From Pseudocercospora fijiensis CIRAD86 (Eukaryota > Ascomycota > Dothideomycetes > Mycosphaerellales > Mycosphaerellaceae), in the NCBI RefSeq assembly GCF_000340215.1, contig NW_006921540.1, positions 3,037,486-3,101,485 of the forward strand: DNA of 64,000 bases, written 5' to 3'. The position numbers and the translations under genes are program-made. Positions 1-13,350 of the stretch are shown piece by piece. The notes beneath the pieces are model-generated. The model saw only the letters and a program-made list of their open reading frames with translations, was not told the origin of the DNA and ran no database searches. The first letter of the stretch is position 1, and each line of letters starts with the position of its first letter.

Positions 1-99
1 CTCGGACTAGCGTATATAGTAGAGAGCTTGTAAGTTAAGCGTACGTACACTAATTGCCGTCGCATTATATTAGTATTGTCCGTAGGCGCCTATAGTGTT

Positions 100-3000
100 T
101 TCCTATAGAGCGGGTAAGGGTAGTAAGCGTATCGGAAGCGCTAGGAGCTTGTACTATAGCTACGCAACCGTATTGTTAGGCGGTAGTAGCTAAGCCGCAG
201 CTAGAGCCTTCGTAGGCGTAGAGAATAGGTTAGACGGTAGCGGCATCTTCGACGATAGACGAGGCGCTAAGAACAGGCTAGCGGTTAGCTTCTAGCAAGT
301 GTTTAACTTAGTCGATAGTAATACGCGCGAGGAGTTTAGCTAGATCGCCTTAGTTAGCGGGGCAACGGCCGGAGGTTGCGGCTTAGCCCGAGTCGCGAGC
401 TTAGGAGGGAAGATTTTACTAAAGAGGTACGCGTTAGTAAGGTCGGTCTCGTCTAGCGAGTATTCGGGTAACGGTACTAGGAATGCGCCTATAGGATCCT
501 AAGTATAGTCGATATTATACTACTAGTAATTCTTATTCGTTACTATCTTATCGTACTTGAAAATAGTATTGCCCTATATAATACGCTCCTAGACGCCTAA
601 AGGATCGAAGACTAGATCGGTAGAGACCGTCTTCGGCAAATTGTAGAACTATAGCGTTAGCGCGGGCTCTAGTCTATTAGGGATAGCGCCGTCCTTAAGC
701 GTCTAGATATAGGCGATAAAGGTAGATAAGGCGTATACCGGATCGATCTAAGTTAGCTAGTAGACTAGGCTAAAGTCTACCGGGCATTAACGGTTAAGAA
801 GCAGTAGAGGCATGCCTTTGCCCTTATTAGCGGTATAGGTACCGTTCTAGTATCGACCGCTACCTATAAGCTAAGCGTACTATTCCGTACGCGACGTATT
901 AGTAGCCTTCGTATCCGTAAGCGCCTTATTAGTATAGAGGGCGGATGTATAGCCCTTACCGCGAAGCGTATAGGCGTTACGGACCGTAACATACCGCTAG
1001 GTGTAAGCGACGACGTCCTAGGTAATAGCTAGGCAACCTAGGTTGCGACGGTATAGGTAGGGCAGACTACTAGAATTAAGGGACGACTCGTACTACTTAT
1101 AGAGCTATATAGCCGACTAGGCACTAAGTTCTATACCGATTAGCAGTAGCTAAACTGTATAGTCCTTAAGCTAGGAGTCTAGTAGAGGTAGGCGCACTAT
1201 CGAGAGTCGTCCGGTAGCTACTATCTATAAGAATTAGACTTCGCCGTAAGTAGTTAGGTCGATCTTATAATGCTTCGTCGCTCCGACGTATTCGCTAATA
1301 GGTCGCTTGCCCGTCTTTAAGTATTCCTTACCGTAGTTACGGTAGGATACGTCCTTACCGTTCTCGCTACGCTTGTATAGGACCGGGTAACTGCCTACTA
1401 TAATACTATCGCGATGTTCTTTTAAGACGAAGCGGTAGAACTACTCTTATATAAGGTCGACCGTCTATAGGAAGTGTAAGATAGCGCGTACTATAAGACC
1501 GACGGCTCTATTACGGATTAGAGACGGTGCTAGCTAGAATCGTAGGTCGCCGGTATAGGTGCTTAAGCTAAGGAAGTTCTCGCGTAAGCGGGTAATGTTT
1601 GCTAGGAGTCGGTGCTATAACTTCGCGTAGTAGAAAGTAATAGTTAGTAGAAAATTCGTATCGAGGTCAGCTAGGTTAGGGAGCTCCTTCAATTCGCCCG
1701 TAGTTATAAGCGCTACGTACTCGCTAAAGCGTATCGCGTAAATCTCCTACTACGTATCGTAACCGTCCGAGTAGAGGTCGGTCCTAAAGATAGAGTATTT
1801 ACGGGCGTAATCGTTGTTTAAGATTCGGAAGGAGTACGGTTGCGTAAAGAGTAGGCTTTTAAAATCGGTAACTAGCTTGCCTATATACTAATACAATTTA
1901 CGTAGAATCTAGAAGCGCCGATCGCCCGCGGTAAGGTATAGATAGTATAGGTAATACTAAAGCCTTACTAGATAGTATTCGACGAGTCGCTTACGTAGGC
2001 GTAGGCGAAAGAGGTTAGGCAGTCGACCGTCTGCGTCCTCGGCGTATACGTTACGTACGAGTTTCGCGGCCTAGATAAAGCGTATATCTTTAGCCTTGTT
2101 ACGCTCTATAGGATTAGCGGCGATTAGTATATCGACTTTCTTATTATAGTCCTCGTATTCTACGTACTACCGGATTGCCGCTTGTTCGGGTGTCTCGTTA
2201 GTACGAAGAAAACGCTTGTTAATTAAAGTCTAGCGCGAGCGCTACCCTTAGAGCCGCCGTCGCTCGAACTTGAGTTCTTTAGGGGAAGGGTCTAGGTGTT
2301 CTTCGTATACCGACTCGATCGGAGTAGCAAGCAGCTTAGAGGGAGCTAGTACGGGCGCTTATAGCGAGCCGTTACTCGGCGCCTACGTTAGGGAGGCTAG
2401 TGCCTATAATAGCGGTAAATTAGGAAGGGTATACGCTAGTAAAGATAGCAATTTTAGCGAAGCTAGTCGGTTTGCGGGTGTTATTAAGGGTAGTGCCGAT
2501 TCTAAAGCCGAAGGCGTATAAAGAGGCTACGCGCCGACGGGAGTAGTCGGGCCGCTTTTCGTACCGTTAACCGGGCTACTAGACGCGTAGGCCGTAGCGT
2601 TACGGTAGAGGGCAAAGAAGCTAGGTATAGCGTCCTATAGCTTCTCGGCCTCCGGAATCCTAACCTCTAACGCTTTGCCCTTCTAAACAAACTCCTATTT
2701 ACCTAAATAGTACAGCGGCGGGTCGCCGTTATTAATGAAATAGTCGGCTATAGCCTTATAGAGTGCCCGACCTGTCTATCGGCCCTTGCCTAATAATACC
2801 TTCGCTAACTCCGTTAACTATTTCTTCTTCGTAGTAAGCGCTGTAACCGCCTATATAAACGACTTACTATCGAAAACGTAGTCTAGATTAACTACCGCGA
2901 TAACCGCTAGTACGCAATATTTTAGAAATAAAAACCGTCTAATATCGGAGAGCGGATAGTCTAGATTCGGAAGCACTATCGACAGGTTAGCGATAGTCTA

Positions 3001-4500
3001 ACGCTACGCCGTACTAAACTTACTGCCCGGCGTTCCCTACGATTACGGCCGAGCTATTATATCGAGCGATTCCTAATTAGACTCGTCTACCTTATTAGCC
3101 GGGGGCAATGGTACTAAGCTTGCTATTAGCGTCTCGTTAATGCGACTACGACCTAGGAACAACGGTACGTATCGTTATAACAGTTGCCGGCCGGCGTCCG
3201 TTAGCGCGTAGTATAGCTCTATATCGGATCCGTCCTCGGTAAATATTAGGAAAGGCCGTATATGCCTATCCTCGGCAGTATAGCTTAATACCGTCTAAAC
3301 GTCGCTAGTACTTAAGCTACCGTCGGTCGAAATAAGCTATAGCGCCCTACGAAAGATCTGTCGGATGTTGCCTTCTACTATAGCGAGAATTACAAATCCT
3401 TCTATCGTCTACGTTAGGTTAGCACCGTTTTCCTCTAGCCGCGGTTGTTATAGGTCGAGCGCGGCGTTATCTATCTCTCTACGATACTCGCCGATCTAAT
3501 CCGCTATCGTATCTTCCTTACCTACCGAATCCTTTATCGAGTTTTCTATATCCTCTAGCTTAGGCGTAGCCGTACGTATCTCGACCGTAGCGCTAGGCGC
3601 TATATCCTCTCCGTTCGCTATATTCTTAAGCTTAGCCGCGAGCGTAGGAACCTCGAACGAAGGGTCTATATCTGCCTCCTCTCTACTTATTATATCCCTA
3701 GGGCTAGCCGCGATCGTAAGAATCTCGATCGGGGTATCCGAGGCTGTATCCTCCCTACTCGTTACGTCCTTAGGCTCTAGCGCGGCTATACGATTCTCGA
3801 CCGTTTCGTCTAATACCGCATCTTGCTTATCCGTTACATTCTCTAGCTCCGGCGCGGCCGTACGACTCTCGACCGTAGTGTCTAATACTACCTCCGCCTT
3901 ATCCGTTAGGTCCTCTAGCTTAGGCGCGGCCGTATAATTCTCGACTGTTTCGTCTAATACCGTATCTTGCTTATCCGTTACATTCTCTAGCTCCGGCGTA
4001 GGCGTTAAGCCGGTAACAAACAAGGACTGTCCGTCCGATCCTAGACTATCTAATAGTAGCGATTCCCCGCAAGGAGCGTTAATCTTACTATTCCCTATCG
4101 CGGTGTCCTAAGGGTCTCGATTCTCGCCTCTACGATATTCCCTAGCTATCGTTCCTTAGAGGAGGTCGAACGTATCGGCCTTACGGTATAAGCGAGACGC
4201 GCGCTATAAATCCGCCTCGAATAATATAACGTTTAGGGGCTTATATCGCGATCGGTGCTATAGAAATTTTTGCTAAAAAGCTGCTACTTTACGTTCTCCG
4301 CGACGGACGCGGTTATCGCGATTAAGGGCCGTTTCTATTCGTCGTCGGTAATTAATAGAAAGCTCTCTTATCGTAGGATGCTAGAAAGATCGATACTAAA
4401 TAAGGGATAGCCCGCGTCTACGTATAACGGTTGCCTAAGTAACGTAGTTACGATAACGATATAAGGGTACGCCTAGGCGGATTACGACTCCGAAGGAGGA
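100..4500 (-). pseudogene. unrecognised long frame downstream of pol
   Basis: A single minus-strand frame, different from the pol frame, can be followed from about 4,500 to about 100 (some 1,460 codons). It is interrupted only by TAG/TAA at a density fitting former Gln/Trp codons. The first part is basic (HPTIRELSINYRRRIETALN). It is followed by seven acidic 24-residue repeats (3,496-4,010), a mixed alpha/beta-looking middle, and a C-terminal third rich in Tyr, Leu and Pro. No catalytic motif, transmembrane run or signal peptide is seen, and I do not recognise the family. Its place after the chromodomain is the env-like position of LTR elements. It could instead be the remnant of an older, separate element. 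Confidence 0.5.
3496..4010 (-). repeat. seven tandem 24-codon acidic repeats
   Basis: Inside the unrecognised frame, the open segment encodes seven consecutive units of 24 residues (72 bp each). The best conserved unit is TAAPELENVTDKQDAVLDET followed by VENR. Units 1-3 are nearly identical; units 4-7 diverge but keep the length and the acidic, Thr/Ala-Pro-Leu-Glu opening. The constant length indicates selection or recent tandem duplication before RIP. Confidence 0.8.
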
Positions 4501-4599
4501 GTCGCGCTACGGAGTCGTATCGACTTGCGACAAACCGCGAGGGATTGCCCGGCCTCGCCTTTATCGGCGGAGCTAGCAACCTCTAAAAAAGGCTAGCGA

Positions 4600-7500
4600 G
4601 CTCTCGTCCGCTTTACTACCCTACGGAGGGTACGGGATAGCGGTTCCTCCTCTAGAGGGTATACGTTATCGTAGATTTTGCGTAGATCGTCCGCGCCCGT
4701 TAAGTCGTCGATATTATACTATATATTATAGGCGCTCCTATAGCCCTTCTACTTTACTAGGTATTAGAGAACGGGCTAGCCTCTTCGGACGACGGTCCGT
4801 CGCCCGAGAAAGCGCTCGATTTCGTAAGAATCGCCCTCGTCGCTAGAACCCTAACCGTCCTTAGCTACAACGGGCGGGGGCTCGTAATTAATAGTTCTCT
4901 CGAAAGGATCTAGGTCTCTAGGAGCTTTTTCTAACTGCGAAACCGATATTACCGGATAGATACGTATTAATAGCGGCAAATCGAGATAGTAGGCTAGTCG
5001 TCCGACCTTCTTAAGAACCGTAAAAGGCCCTTTAAAACGGTAGCTAAACTTGTATAACTAACCTAGCACTTCGTAACTACGGTATAGGCGAAGTATAATA
5101 CGGTCGCCTAGCTTAAGGAATAGGGGCTTATGCTTGCTATTATACCGTTCCTTTATTTTTACGTTCGCCTAAGTAATCGCGTTCTAGACTTCCTTCTAGA
5201 TACGACTACGCGCTGCCGCCCTATTATACGGATAGTCGTATAGTATATCGAGCGAGTCGAGATTCGTCCTTACGCCCGTAGCAACCTCGTTCGGCGACTA
5301 ACTAGTAGTCGTATTACGGAAGTTGTTAAGCGTAGCCTATAGCTATAGGATAAACGTCGTCTAATCCTCGCTAGGATAATCCGCTAACTAGTAACGAATT
5401 GCCGTCTCGACCGTTTAGTTAGTTCGCTCGGATTAACTATCGGTTTAAGGATAATAGGCCGTAGACGTAGCTAGCTTCGTACGTAGGCGCGAGAAAACGC
5501 CCTTAAAGAAGTCGCTTAGCTAGCGGGGGTTACGATTAGCGATAAGCACTGCCGGCATACTTATATCTATTAAGTAAAGCCTATCGATTAGAGCGATGCC
5601 CTAGTCGTAGGCCTTCTAGTCCTCTTTGCCTAGGACGACGGCTACCCGCTTAGATATCTTATAAGTAATCGTATATAGTGCATTAAATCTATCGGTTATA
5701 ACCGGCAAGGCGGTTACGAGATCTATCGTTATAGTATAGTATAGGCCCTCCGCATTCTAGATCAGGTAAAGTTCGCCGTAAGGAGCGTATCGGGGGGTAT
5801 GCAAAAGGAGACACTAGTAATAATAATTTAAATAGAGGCGAAGGTAGCGAGCGAGTCGATATATAAAGAAGGAAGCTTAAATGCGGTCGAAGACGCGCTA
5901 AAAGCCTTAGTAGCAACGGTTATCGTAAGCCTACTTAAAGATCTCGCCTATTAAGGCTCGAGGGATATAGAGTCGCTCGCGCCCTAAAGATTAGTTATGG
6001 AAATATAAGAGGCCGTCCCTCTCGAAGAATCGAATGCCTAGCGGACTATTAAACTTATTACCTACGAATAGGTCCGGATTTTTGCTACCCTTATACCGAA
6101 CTAGCGTTTTCGTTACTAAAGGTATATTAGCTCCCTCCGAATAGAGACGCTCTAAAGCATTCCGCGTCTACGCTTATCAAACTAGTCGCAAAACCCTAGA
6201 CTAATGTTCGTCGTTATCGTACGCTCGGTTTAACCGACGTCGGAAATCCGGATCTAGCTCTACTAATATCGTATAGAAGTAGGCCACTTCCTCTAGATCG
6301 GCCGAGGAGGGCGTAGCGTCGGTATAGTAAGAGAGCGGGTCTAAGTTCTCCTCGTCTAGCGTTAGCTTAGGCGACTCCGTATCCTTTAGAAGTCGACTAA
6401 GGGCGTCTAGAACTAGGTATATCCGCCCTAGACGGTAAACTATATTAACTCGATATTAGGAAAGGAACATCGATACTCTTACTAATTTTAGGTTCTACTT
6501 ACCTATATCGGTAGTCGTAGTTATCGATACCGAGTTAGTAAGACCGACCGCGGTATAGTAGTCTATAAAGATAGTTGTCGGCCTCGATAAAGCATATATT
6601 AAATAGCCTACCTTCTTTACTATCTATACAATTCCCGAGTACTCGAGCTCTATCGGCTAATATCGTGTCTCTGCCTAAGTTAGGCCTCGGCTTAAGAACA
6701 AAATAGGCTAAACCTTGTAGTAAGGAAACAACTGCGCCTTTCCCTTAGACAGAATAGGGTCTAGGTCCCTATCGATATAGTAGAGCACCGCGCTATAGCC
6801 AAACTCTTTTAAGGAATCTATATTAGCGTATAAGCGACGGTTAGGGTCGAAATAGTATAGGAAGGAGGGCTCGTAGAACATCGATTGCAATAAGCGAAAC
6901 GCTTTTACTAGCTCGTTACGGTGCTAATCGTTCTTACCTAGCGTCGTAACGGCGACGTGCCGGCGACGACTATTGCCGGTAACTAGCGCCCCTTTTAGTA
7001 AGCGTGTTTTCTCCGCCTATAGAGGCGCCGCTATCTACGCGTAGTATAGGATGTGTTACCGCAACTAATTAGTTAGACCGAGATAATGCTCTAGCTTCTA
7101 TACGTTCTCCGGGAACTAAAGTAAGGTAATCGCTACGATTTTCTCCTTACTCGTAGCTAGACCGAGGCCGCTAACGTACTAACCTAAAAGGGTCGTAGAG
7201 GGGAAGCCTAAGAAAGTCTTCTTCGGACTAATGCTAATCCTTACGGCGTCTAATCTCTAGAAGACCGCTTCTAGATAATCGAGATGCTTAGGCAACGTCC
7301 TCGAAAATACTACGATATCGTCGATATAAGCCCGCGTAAAGCTGCGACAGTCGCGAAGGATCTAATCTAGCTTCCGCTATACGAATTAGACACTATTCGA
7401 ATATCTTATAATAGCGACCTTATACTGTTCCTAGCTACGATAAGTATTAATCGTCAATTTGTAACGATCCTCCGGCTTTACGCCCTATTAGTAGAAGAAG

Positions 7501-9000
7501 GTTAGGCAGTCTATAGTGCTAATATACTAGCACCCTACTAACTATACGAAGAGGTCCGCTTAGAGCGGTATCTAATAGCTATCGGGGATCGTTACCTTAT
7601 TTAAGGCGCGTATATCGACTACCGCCCGCGGCTTATTAATTATACTACCTTTACCGTTAGTAACGCGCTTCTATACGACAAACACTAGGAAGCCGAAAGG
7701 CGTAGGCTCGGTTATATACTGCATCTTCCCTTAGCGGTACAGGTCGTTATATATCTTGTTTACTACTTTACGATCCCTCTTGCCTAGGTTAATTATACGG
7801 GGGGGCGGCAGCAGATCTAGGTAATTTAGCACAGTTAGGATAGGTATGTAATCGTGCTCGGGAATATTAACGACTGTCTAGCGATTAGTAAAGAGCTCCG
7901 GGTACCGCTCGACTGTAGTAGCAATTTAGTCTACTTAGTTATCGTTACCGTAGATCGTTACGCCTAACGCGTGCCGGTATTCCCGCTATGTATTTAGTAT
8001 ATCCCGCGTAGCCGTAAAAGCGTTAGGACTCAATCCTGCTAGTCCGTAGTCGGCTACGTCGATATAGTAGGCCCTAGTAATAGTCCTATTACTTAACAAA
8101 CCGAGTAGCTGTCCGGCTCGAATCGTTACTAGAGTAGTCGCATCGTTACGAATATATATATAAGAAAAATTAGCGTCTACGACCTAATTGTACGCCGTTA
8201 CTAAAGGCGGAGCTTGTAACGATAATCCCTATATATTGCTAGTTAGCTAGACTAAGAAACCGGCGTTAAGAATAAAATCCCGGCCCTTAGGGAGGTTACC
8301 GCCGTACTTAACTAGCGCGAGGGCGACCGTGCGCGGCGCTAATATTACATCCTCCGCTAGCCTTACGGGGCGCTAAACCGACTTCCCTTTCTTGCGCTTA
8401 ATAGCTACTTTAAAGCGGGCGTTGTCCTAACTAGCTATAGTAACCGTCCGTACGGGAACATCGATCTTTATTCCCTCTAGAGCAATCGTATCTATACCGA
8501 CTAGGATTTTTGCCTTCAGTTTAGGAACTAGGTAAACCTTACGAGTTATTCGTACTAGGGAGACTGTACCGTCCGTCTTCGCTACCGGGACAAACATATC
8601 TAATACGACGTATTCCCCGGAGCGATACGCGCCGGCGATACCGCTAATTTCGATCGGTTCGCGTAGCTTACGTACCTCTACGTCCGGGCGATAGCTTAAA
8701 ACGAAGTCTTTTTCCGTAATAGTAAGCGTATAGCCGGTATCTAGGCAGACCTATATAGATATACTAGATAGTAACAACCGAAGGGGGAAAGTTATATATT
8801 GCTAATTCCGGAACGCGTAACCTTACTAAGCTAACGGAGGCGCCTTCGACTGAATTACTTCCGGGTTTGCTAATACGCGTTCGATAATAGTAGAAGGCGT
8901 CGTCGCCCCTACGTACTCCTTACGAACATACTAGTATAGAAGGTTGCCTAACTTGAATCGCCGCCTACAGACCTTATAAGCGTGCTTCGTAGAGGCAAAT
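4600..9000 (-). pseudogene. pol region: protease, RT, RNase H, integrase, chromodomain
   Basis: Domains in order on the minus strand: a Cys/His finger-like stretch near 8,950; protease with CLDTGYTLTI near 8,740; RT starting near 7,700 (VVDIRALNKVTIPDSY) with YIDDIVVFSRT at about 7,295-7,330; RNase H at about 6,900-6,480; integrase at about 6,000-5,200 with first Asp in TIDLVTALP and third acidic residue in SERTN near 5,425; and a chromodomain near 4,860-4,680 (YEIERFLGRR, then YLVK*KGY). The second integrase Asp reads Asn (IANRNP), a change expected from RIP (GAT to AAT after T). Many stops sit at conserved Gln/Trp positions, so the copy is dead. Confidence 0.85.
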
Positions 9001-9599
9001 AGTTAGATCGCCGCTAGTAGGGACGCTTTAGCCTATAGCACCGAGTTTAACGCTAATAGCGAGCGATCGCCTACGTCCGCAAAGTAAGCTCCTAAGCCCG
9101 GATCGGAGTCGTAAGGGTCGGTAAAGTAGTCGGCGTCTTCTCCGGCGTTACTAAAATAGCTATAATTATCCGCGTCGGTCCTCCTATTATCCTCCTAACT
9201 ATCCTCCTAATAGCCGTCGTCGGCTTAGTTAGTATTATTTATAGTATCGCCTACTCTCTTACTATTATCGGCGAAGTTAGCCTACTTACGAGCTTAATCG
9301 TTACGCTTTCTATCCTATCGATTAAATAGGCGCGAATCGACTCGCTTTAGGTCTTTCGGGAGGAAGGTAGGGCTGCTACCCTTCGGCGGTCCTTTACTAT
9401 TTCCTACCGGCGGTAGGCGATTCTGCTAAGGGGCGTTAGGTAGGCGATTCTGCTAATAGGCGTTAGTAAGGCGTAGTAGGTTCGGTCGGTCGATATCGCG
9501 GTTCTAGTAGTTAGGGGACGCTCTTACTAGAGCGAAGCTCGCTAGGGTATAAGAGGCGTTTTCTTCGTATCGGTTCTACTAGGCAGCCTTACTAGCGCG

Positions 9600-12142
9600 G
9601 CTATTGTTCTTAGTCGTAGCGTCTAGGCGACGATTAGACGAGGACGAAAGTATATACTCCTAGATTAATGCCTGCTTCTCGTAGTACGTAACCTACTTAT
9701 CGACCTTTATACGACGATTTAGCTCGTCTATATTTAATTAGAGGCGCGGGTCCATTCGACGGTAAGCTTCTAAGAGCCGGTTCGATTTCCGTACGCTAGT
9801 ATCCTTAGCGAGTCGCACTGTCTTAATAATAAAGTCCGTTACTAAACGCCCTAAAGCGATATCCTACCGGTCGTAGCGTTGCTTATTAAGGAGATCTATC
9901 GCCTTTATTAGAGGGACCTTCTATTTCTTGCTAAGACAACGTTCCTAGCGCTTTAGACTGTATCCGCCGTAGAGCTTTGCTCGGTTGCGGCTAGAAAGGT
10001 AACTATAATACTAACTAAGCGCTACCCCTCGAAAGTAAAGGGAGAGGTTAAGACGAACTGTCTCTCGCCCTATAATATAAGTATAATCCTTAGCCGCTTC
10101 GATAAAAGCATATACCGAACGGTATATTATCTTGTTCCCGACTAAGGCGTAGTCTCCCTCGCCGTAATCCGTAACGCTAAGTAGAGGATCGAAGAACCTA
10201 AGATGCGCTAGATCGAACCGTAGCCGCTAGGGGCGGGCATAGTGCCCCTAGATATAACTCGCTTTAGAAACTAGCGCTTCCGCGACGTAGTCCTAATAAT
10301 GCTAACGGTGTCTACGACGGCGGGCGTATCTATAATAACTAGCATCTAAGGAGCTGTCGTTATCTAACGAGGATTAATCGGAGTCGTCCGAATCCTTACT
10401 ATTAGATAAAGATCTATCCTTACTCGGATTATCTCTATAGCGACAGTGTTTCCGGCGTTACTTCTTACCTTCCTATAGTAGACCCTACAAGTCTAATAGC
10501 GGAAAGGGCAAAGGCTAACCCTACGTCGGGTTACGAGAGGAAATTACTCGGATCGAAGTTACTAGGTAGCGGTAGCAGAGGATCGTTAGGAGGATTTCTA
10601 AGTAGATTGCTAAGAGGATTACTAGGCGGATTGCTAGGCGGATCGCCTAGCGCAAACCCGCCCTAACGCAAGCGGCTATGCCTATAGGCATTTATATATA
10701 CGTCTACCCTCTACTAGTAATCGTATTAACCCGGGTTCGGCTAGGGCGGACTTAGCTTATATGTAGCCGATAGCAGTAAAATCGCCTGTTCTATTAGAAA
10801 GTCTAATACGACTTCGTTAAGATAGACTCCTCTCCGTCTAGCTAATTCGCGAAGATAATTACGACGCTAACGGTTTTGCTATGCGGCGATGTTCGCCCTA
10901 TCGATCTCCTCGGTTATCTACGAGGCATCTACCGGGGTACGATATTAGAAACGACTACGCGGCTCGTTAGCCTACGGGTCGGCGAGGCCGTCGTTTATTA
11001 GAGGCAATTAGCCGCGACCGATGTCCTAGAACGGCGACGTCGACAGATTAGAAGGCCCGGTTAACGGTTCCTTAGAGGAAGTCTTAGGTAGAGGCCCCCT
11101 TAGCTTCTAAGGATTCTCGTCCGCCGGGTATCGTAGCTTAAGTAGCCTCCGTAAGAAAACCGATTTAAGCGAGCTATTAGGCGAACCGGGACGCTATTCC
11201 GGCGGCACGGTTGTTTCTACCGTAGTAATAGGCGAAACCGTAGGCCGCGGTAGGACTTAAGGCGGTCGGGCTAGTAGGCGCTGCTCTACTATAGGTAGTA
11301 GATAGATCTCCGGGTAGAATTAACGGTAATAGCGTAAATCGCGCACCGTTAGGAGCGCGGTTTTAAGCTCCTTAACCGATCTAGTTAGGATTCCTTTATC
11401 TACTACCTACTATCCTAGGAAGTTATAACCGTTAAGGGCGTCTAGGTAGAGTTCCTCGATTTTAGCCTATAGAGGCGGCGGATTTCCTACGAGCGGGTAA
11501 TAATATAGAACGTATAAGGCAAGCAAGTCGATTCGGCCGTGCTTTGCCCTAAGCTAGGTCGCGAAGTTCTCGCTATAATCGACGTAGTTCTAAATATAGG
11601 AACAGATACGTAGGATATAGGGCTCTATATCTAGCAATCCGAGATTGTAGTACTAGGGCAGCGGTTAAACCGCTAGCTTAGCTAATTTCGAGGCTTCTAC
11701 CGGAGTTAGAAGCGAGTCCGAAGGAGCTACGGCAAGCGGGTGAACTATTAGTAAGAGGGTAGAGGCGAGATAGTCTCTAAACGGAGGACAATAATAGAGA
11801 ACCGACTAAAGGTAGAGAAGCGTAGCTTATCGGGCAGGTCCCCCTAGGGAAAGCGGCTGCCCCTAGACCTAGGTATAGTAGGCAATTGCTACTAAAGGTA
11901 GAAACTACTACTACTGTCTCCTCGGGGTACTAATAGGATCGCCGATAAGGCGCTCGCGCGTCGGTAGGGTATAGTACGGAAGGGTAGTAAATCGAATAGG
12001 TACCGTCGTAACGGGTAGGAGTTGAATCGTAGTAATCGGCGGAAGATCGGTAGGACCCGTAGCTAATCGCGTCGATTCTCGTCGTAGCCGTAACGACCGG
12101 GGTCGATTCGGGTAGAGGACTAGTAGTTAGTATAGAAGCCAA
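9600..12142 (-). pseudogene. gag/capsid region of the chromovirus
   Basis: Minus-strand translation near 10,200-9,900 gives a capsid-like segment (FFDPLLSVTDYGEGDYALV, then YRSVYAFIEAAKDY) resembling the Gag of fungal chromoviruses. It is followed by a Pro/Asn/Arg-rich linker near 9,300-9,500. Upstream, 10,500-11,500 carries a different minus frame with acidic and proline-rich sequence, and an open stretch of 70 codons ends at 12,142. The frame changes at about 10,450-10,500, through either an old frameshift or a separate upstream protein. Stops lie mainly where Gln or Trp would be expected. No start codon can be assigned confidently. Confidence 0.65.
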
Positions 12143-12299
12143 CTAAGTATTAAGCGAAGCTACTAAGTTGCTAGGCACACGGTTATAGTACGAAGGTATT
12201 GTAACGGTTATACGGTGCAAAAAGTTAATACATTCTCTAAGGTGCCGCGAGGCAAGCTATCTATATAATAGTCCTACTATTAGTAGCAATAGCGACCGT

Positions 12300-13350
12300 A
12301 GCGGTCGATAGTAACCGCTGCCTACTATCGTACATATAATAGTATTATATCGTAATACCGTCCTATATACCTTGTCCTTCGGTTATACGTGCTATAGTTA
12401 GTAATAGAATGCGCTAATTGCTACGTATGCGCGTACTCGTACTTGTACTTGTTACGCGTACCTATAGCATATAGGCTATATGTAATTCTAGTATACTTCG
12501 GGGCGTGTGCTTCTATAGCCGCTTAGTACCGCTAGTTAAACAGATCCCTAGACGCAACTGCACTTATCCGTACTGTCTTGCATAGCAGCTAGTCCTTCTA
12601 ATAGATCGTAACTATAGGATTTAAGCAAAGGAGGGCGTTAACGTAAGAGGGCTATCGTAGCTTCTCGAAAAGTACTTACGCTCGATATATATTATCGCCT
12701 CGCGTATCTATCCTTGCCGTATATGTTATAGTGCTAATAGCTACGGTGCAATAAGTATAGTCGCTAGTGTTAGCGTCGCTAGTATTAGCGTCGCTAGTAT
12801 TAGTAGTGCTAGTATTAGTAGTATTAACTTCTCGGGCTTCGGAGGCAGAAGGCGGCTATCGTTATCGTATTAGACACTTTTGCTAGCGCAGTTTGCTAGA
12901 AATACGCTTAATCGACGTATCTCGCCGTATTCGTATCGTACTATCGTGCTATTATAAAAGTTGAAAGCTAAAGCGGGTATTGCGATGCGCTCTCGAAAGG
13001 AGTCGCGATCTTAGAGCCGGGCTATTCCCGCTAATCGGGCTCTCTACTATAGTAAATCCGGGGTCTTAGCAGGACTCGATATCCTTATACTTTCCTCGAT
13101 TATATACTACTCTTACGACTATATACATATCTATATCTTTTACGACGCGCCCTTTTACGCTTCTATATAGCAACGATTTAAGTTATATATAGCATACCGA
13201 CGATAGCAACTAGATCCGAGGACGATAAGATTAGCGATAAGATACTAGCTATTGTTATTCTTAGTCTAAAGCGTAGTACTAGTATAATATAGCAGTAGAT
13301 TGCGGATCTATATAACACTAGGCCGCGGAGGGGACCTAGTTAGCTAGCTA
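12300..13350. other. non-coding AT/TpA-rich stretch, possible LTR or UTR
   Basis: No gene can be read here. The base composition is RIP-like. By position it should hold the 5' LTR/leader of the minus-strand chromovirus, but without the partner LTR this cannot be shown. Confidence 0.4.
12760..12830. repeat. short imperfect tandem repeat (about 15 bp unit)
   Basis: GCTAGTATTAGCGTC-type units follow one another, drifting into AGTATTAGT triplet-like repeats. Simple-sequence expansion within the RIP-degraded block. Confidence 0.7.

Larger units (their letters stand above)
1..12300 (-). mobile_element. RIP-degraded Ty3/gypsy chromovirus
   Basis: A long minus-strand LTR retrotransposon whose downstream end lies outside the window. 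Reading the minus strand through its stops gives, in order, a capsid-like gag, a zinc-finger segment, a DTG aspartic protease, RT with an intact YIDD box, RNase H, integrase and a chromodomain, followed by a further long frame. Capsid, RT and chromodomain share one frame, so the ancestor probably made a Gag-Pol fusion. CpA and TpG are strongly depleted and TpA enriched. No LTR pair can be recognised because one end is missing; the upstream end near 12,300 is only where coding signal fades. Confidence 0.85.

Noticed and set aside
2270..2521. Open plus-strand frame of 83 codons
   Set aside because: Shadow of the long minus-strand frame; no protein-like features.
5689..5916. Open minus-strand frame of 75 codons, Leu/Arg/Pro-rich
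   Set aside because: Out of frame with the integrase that covers the same bases.
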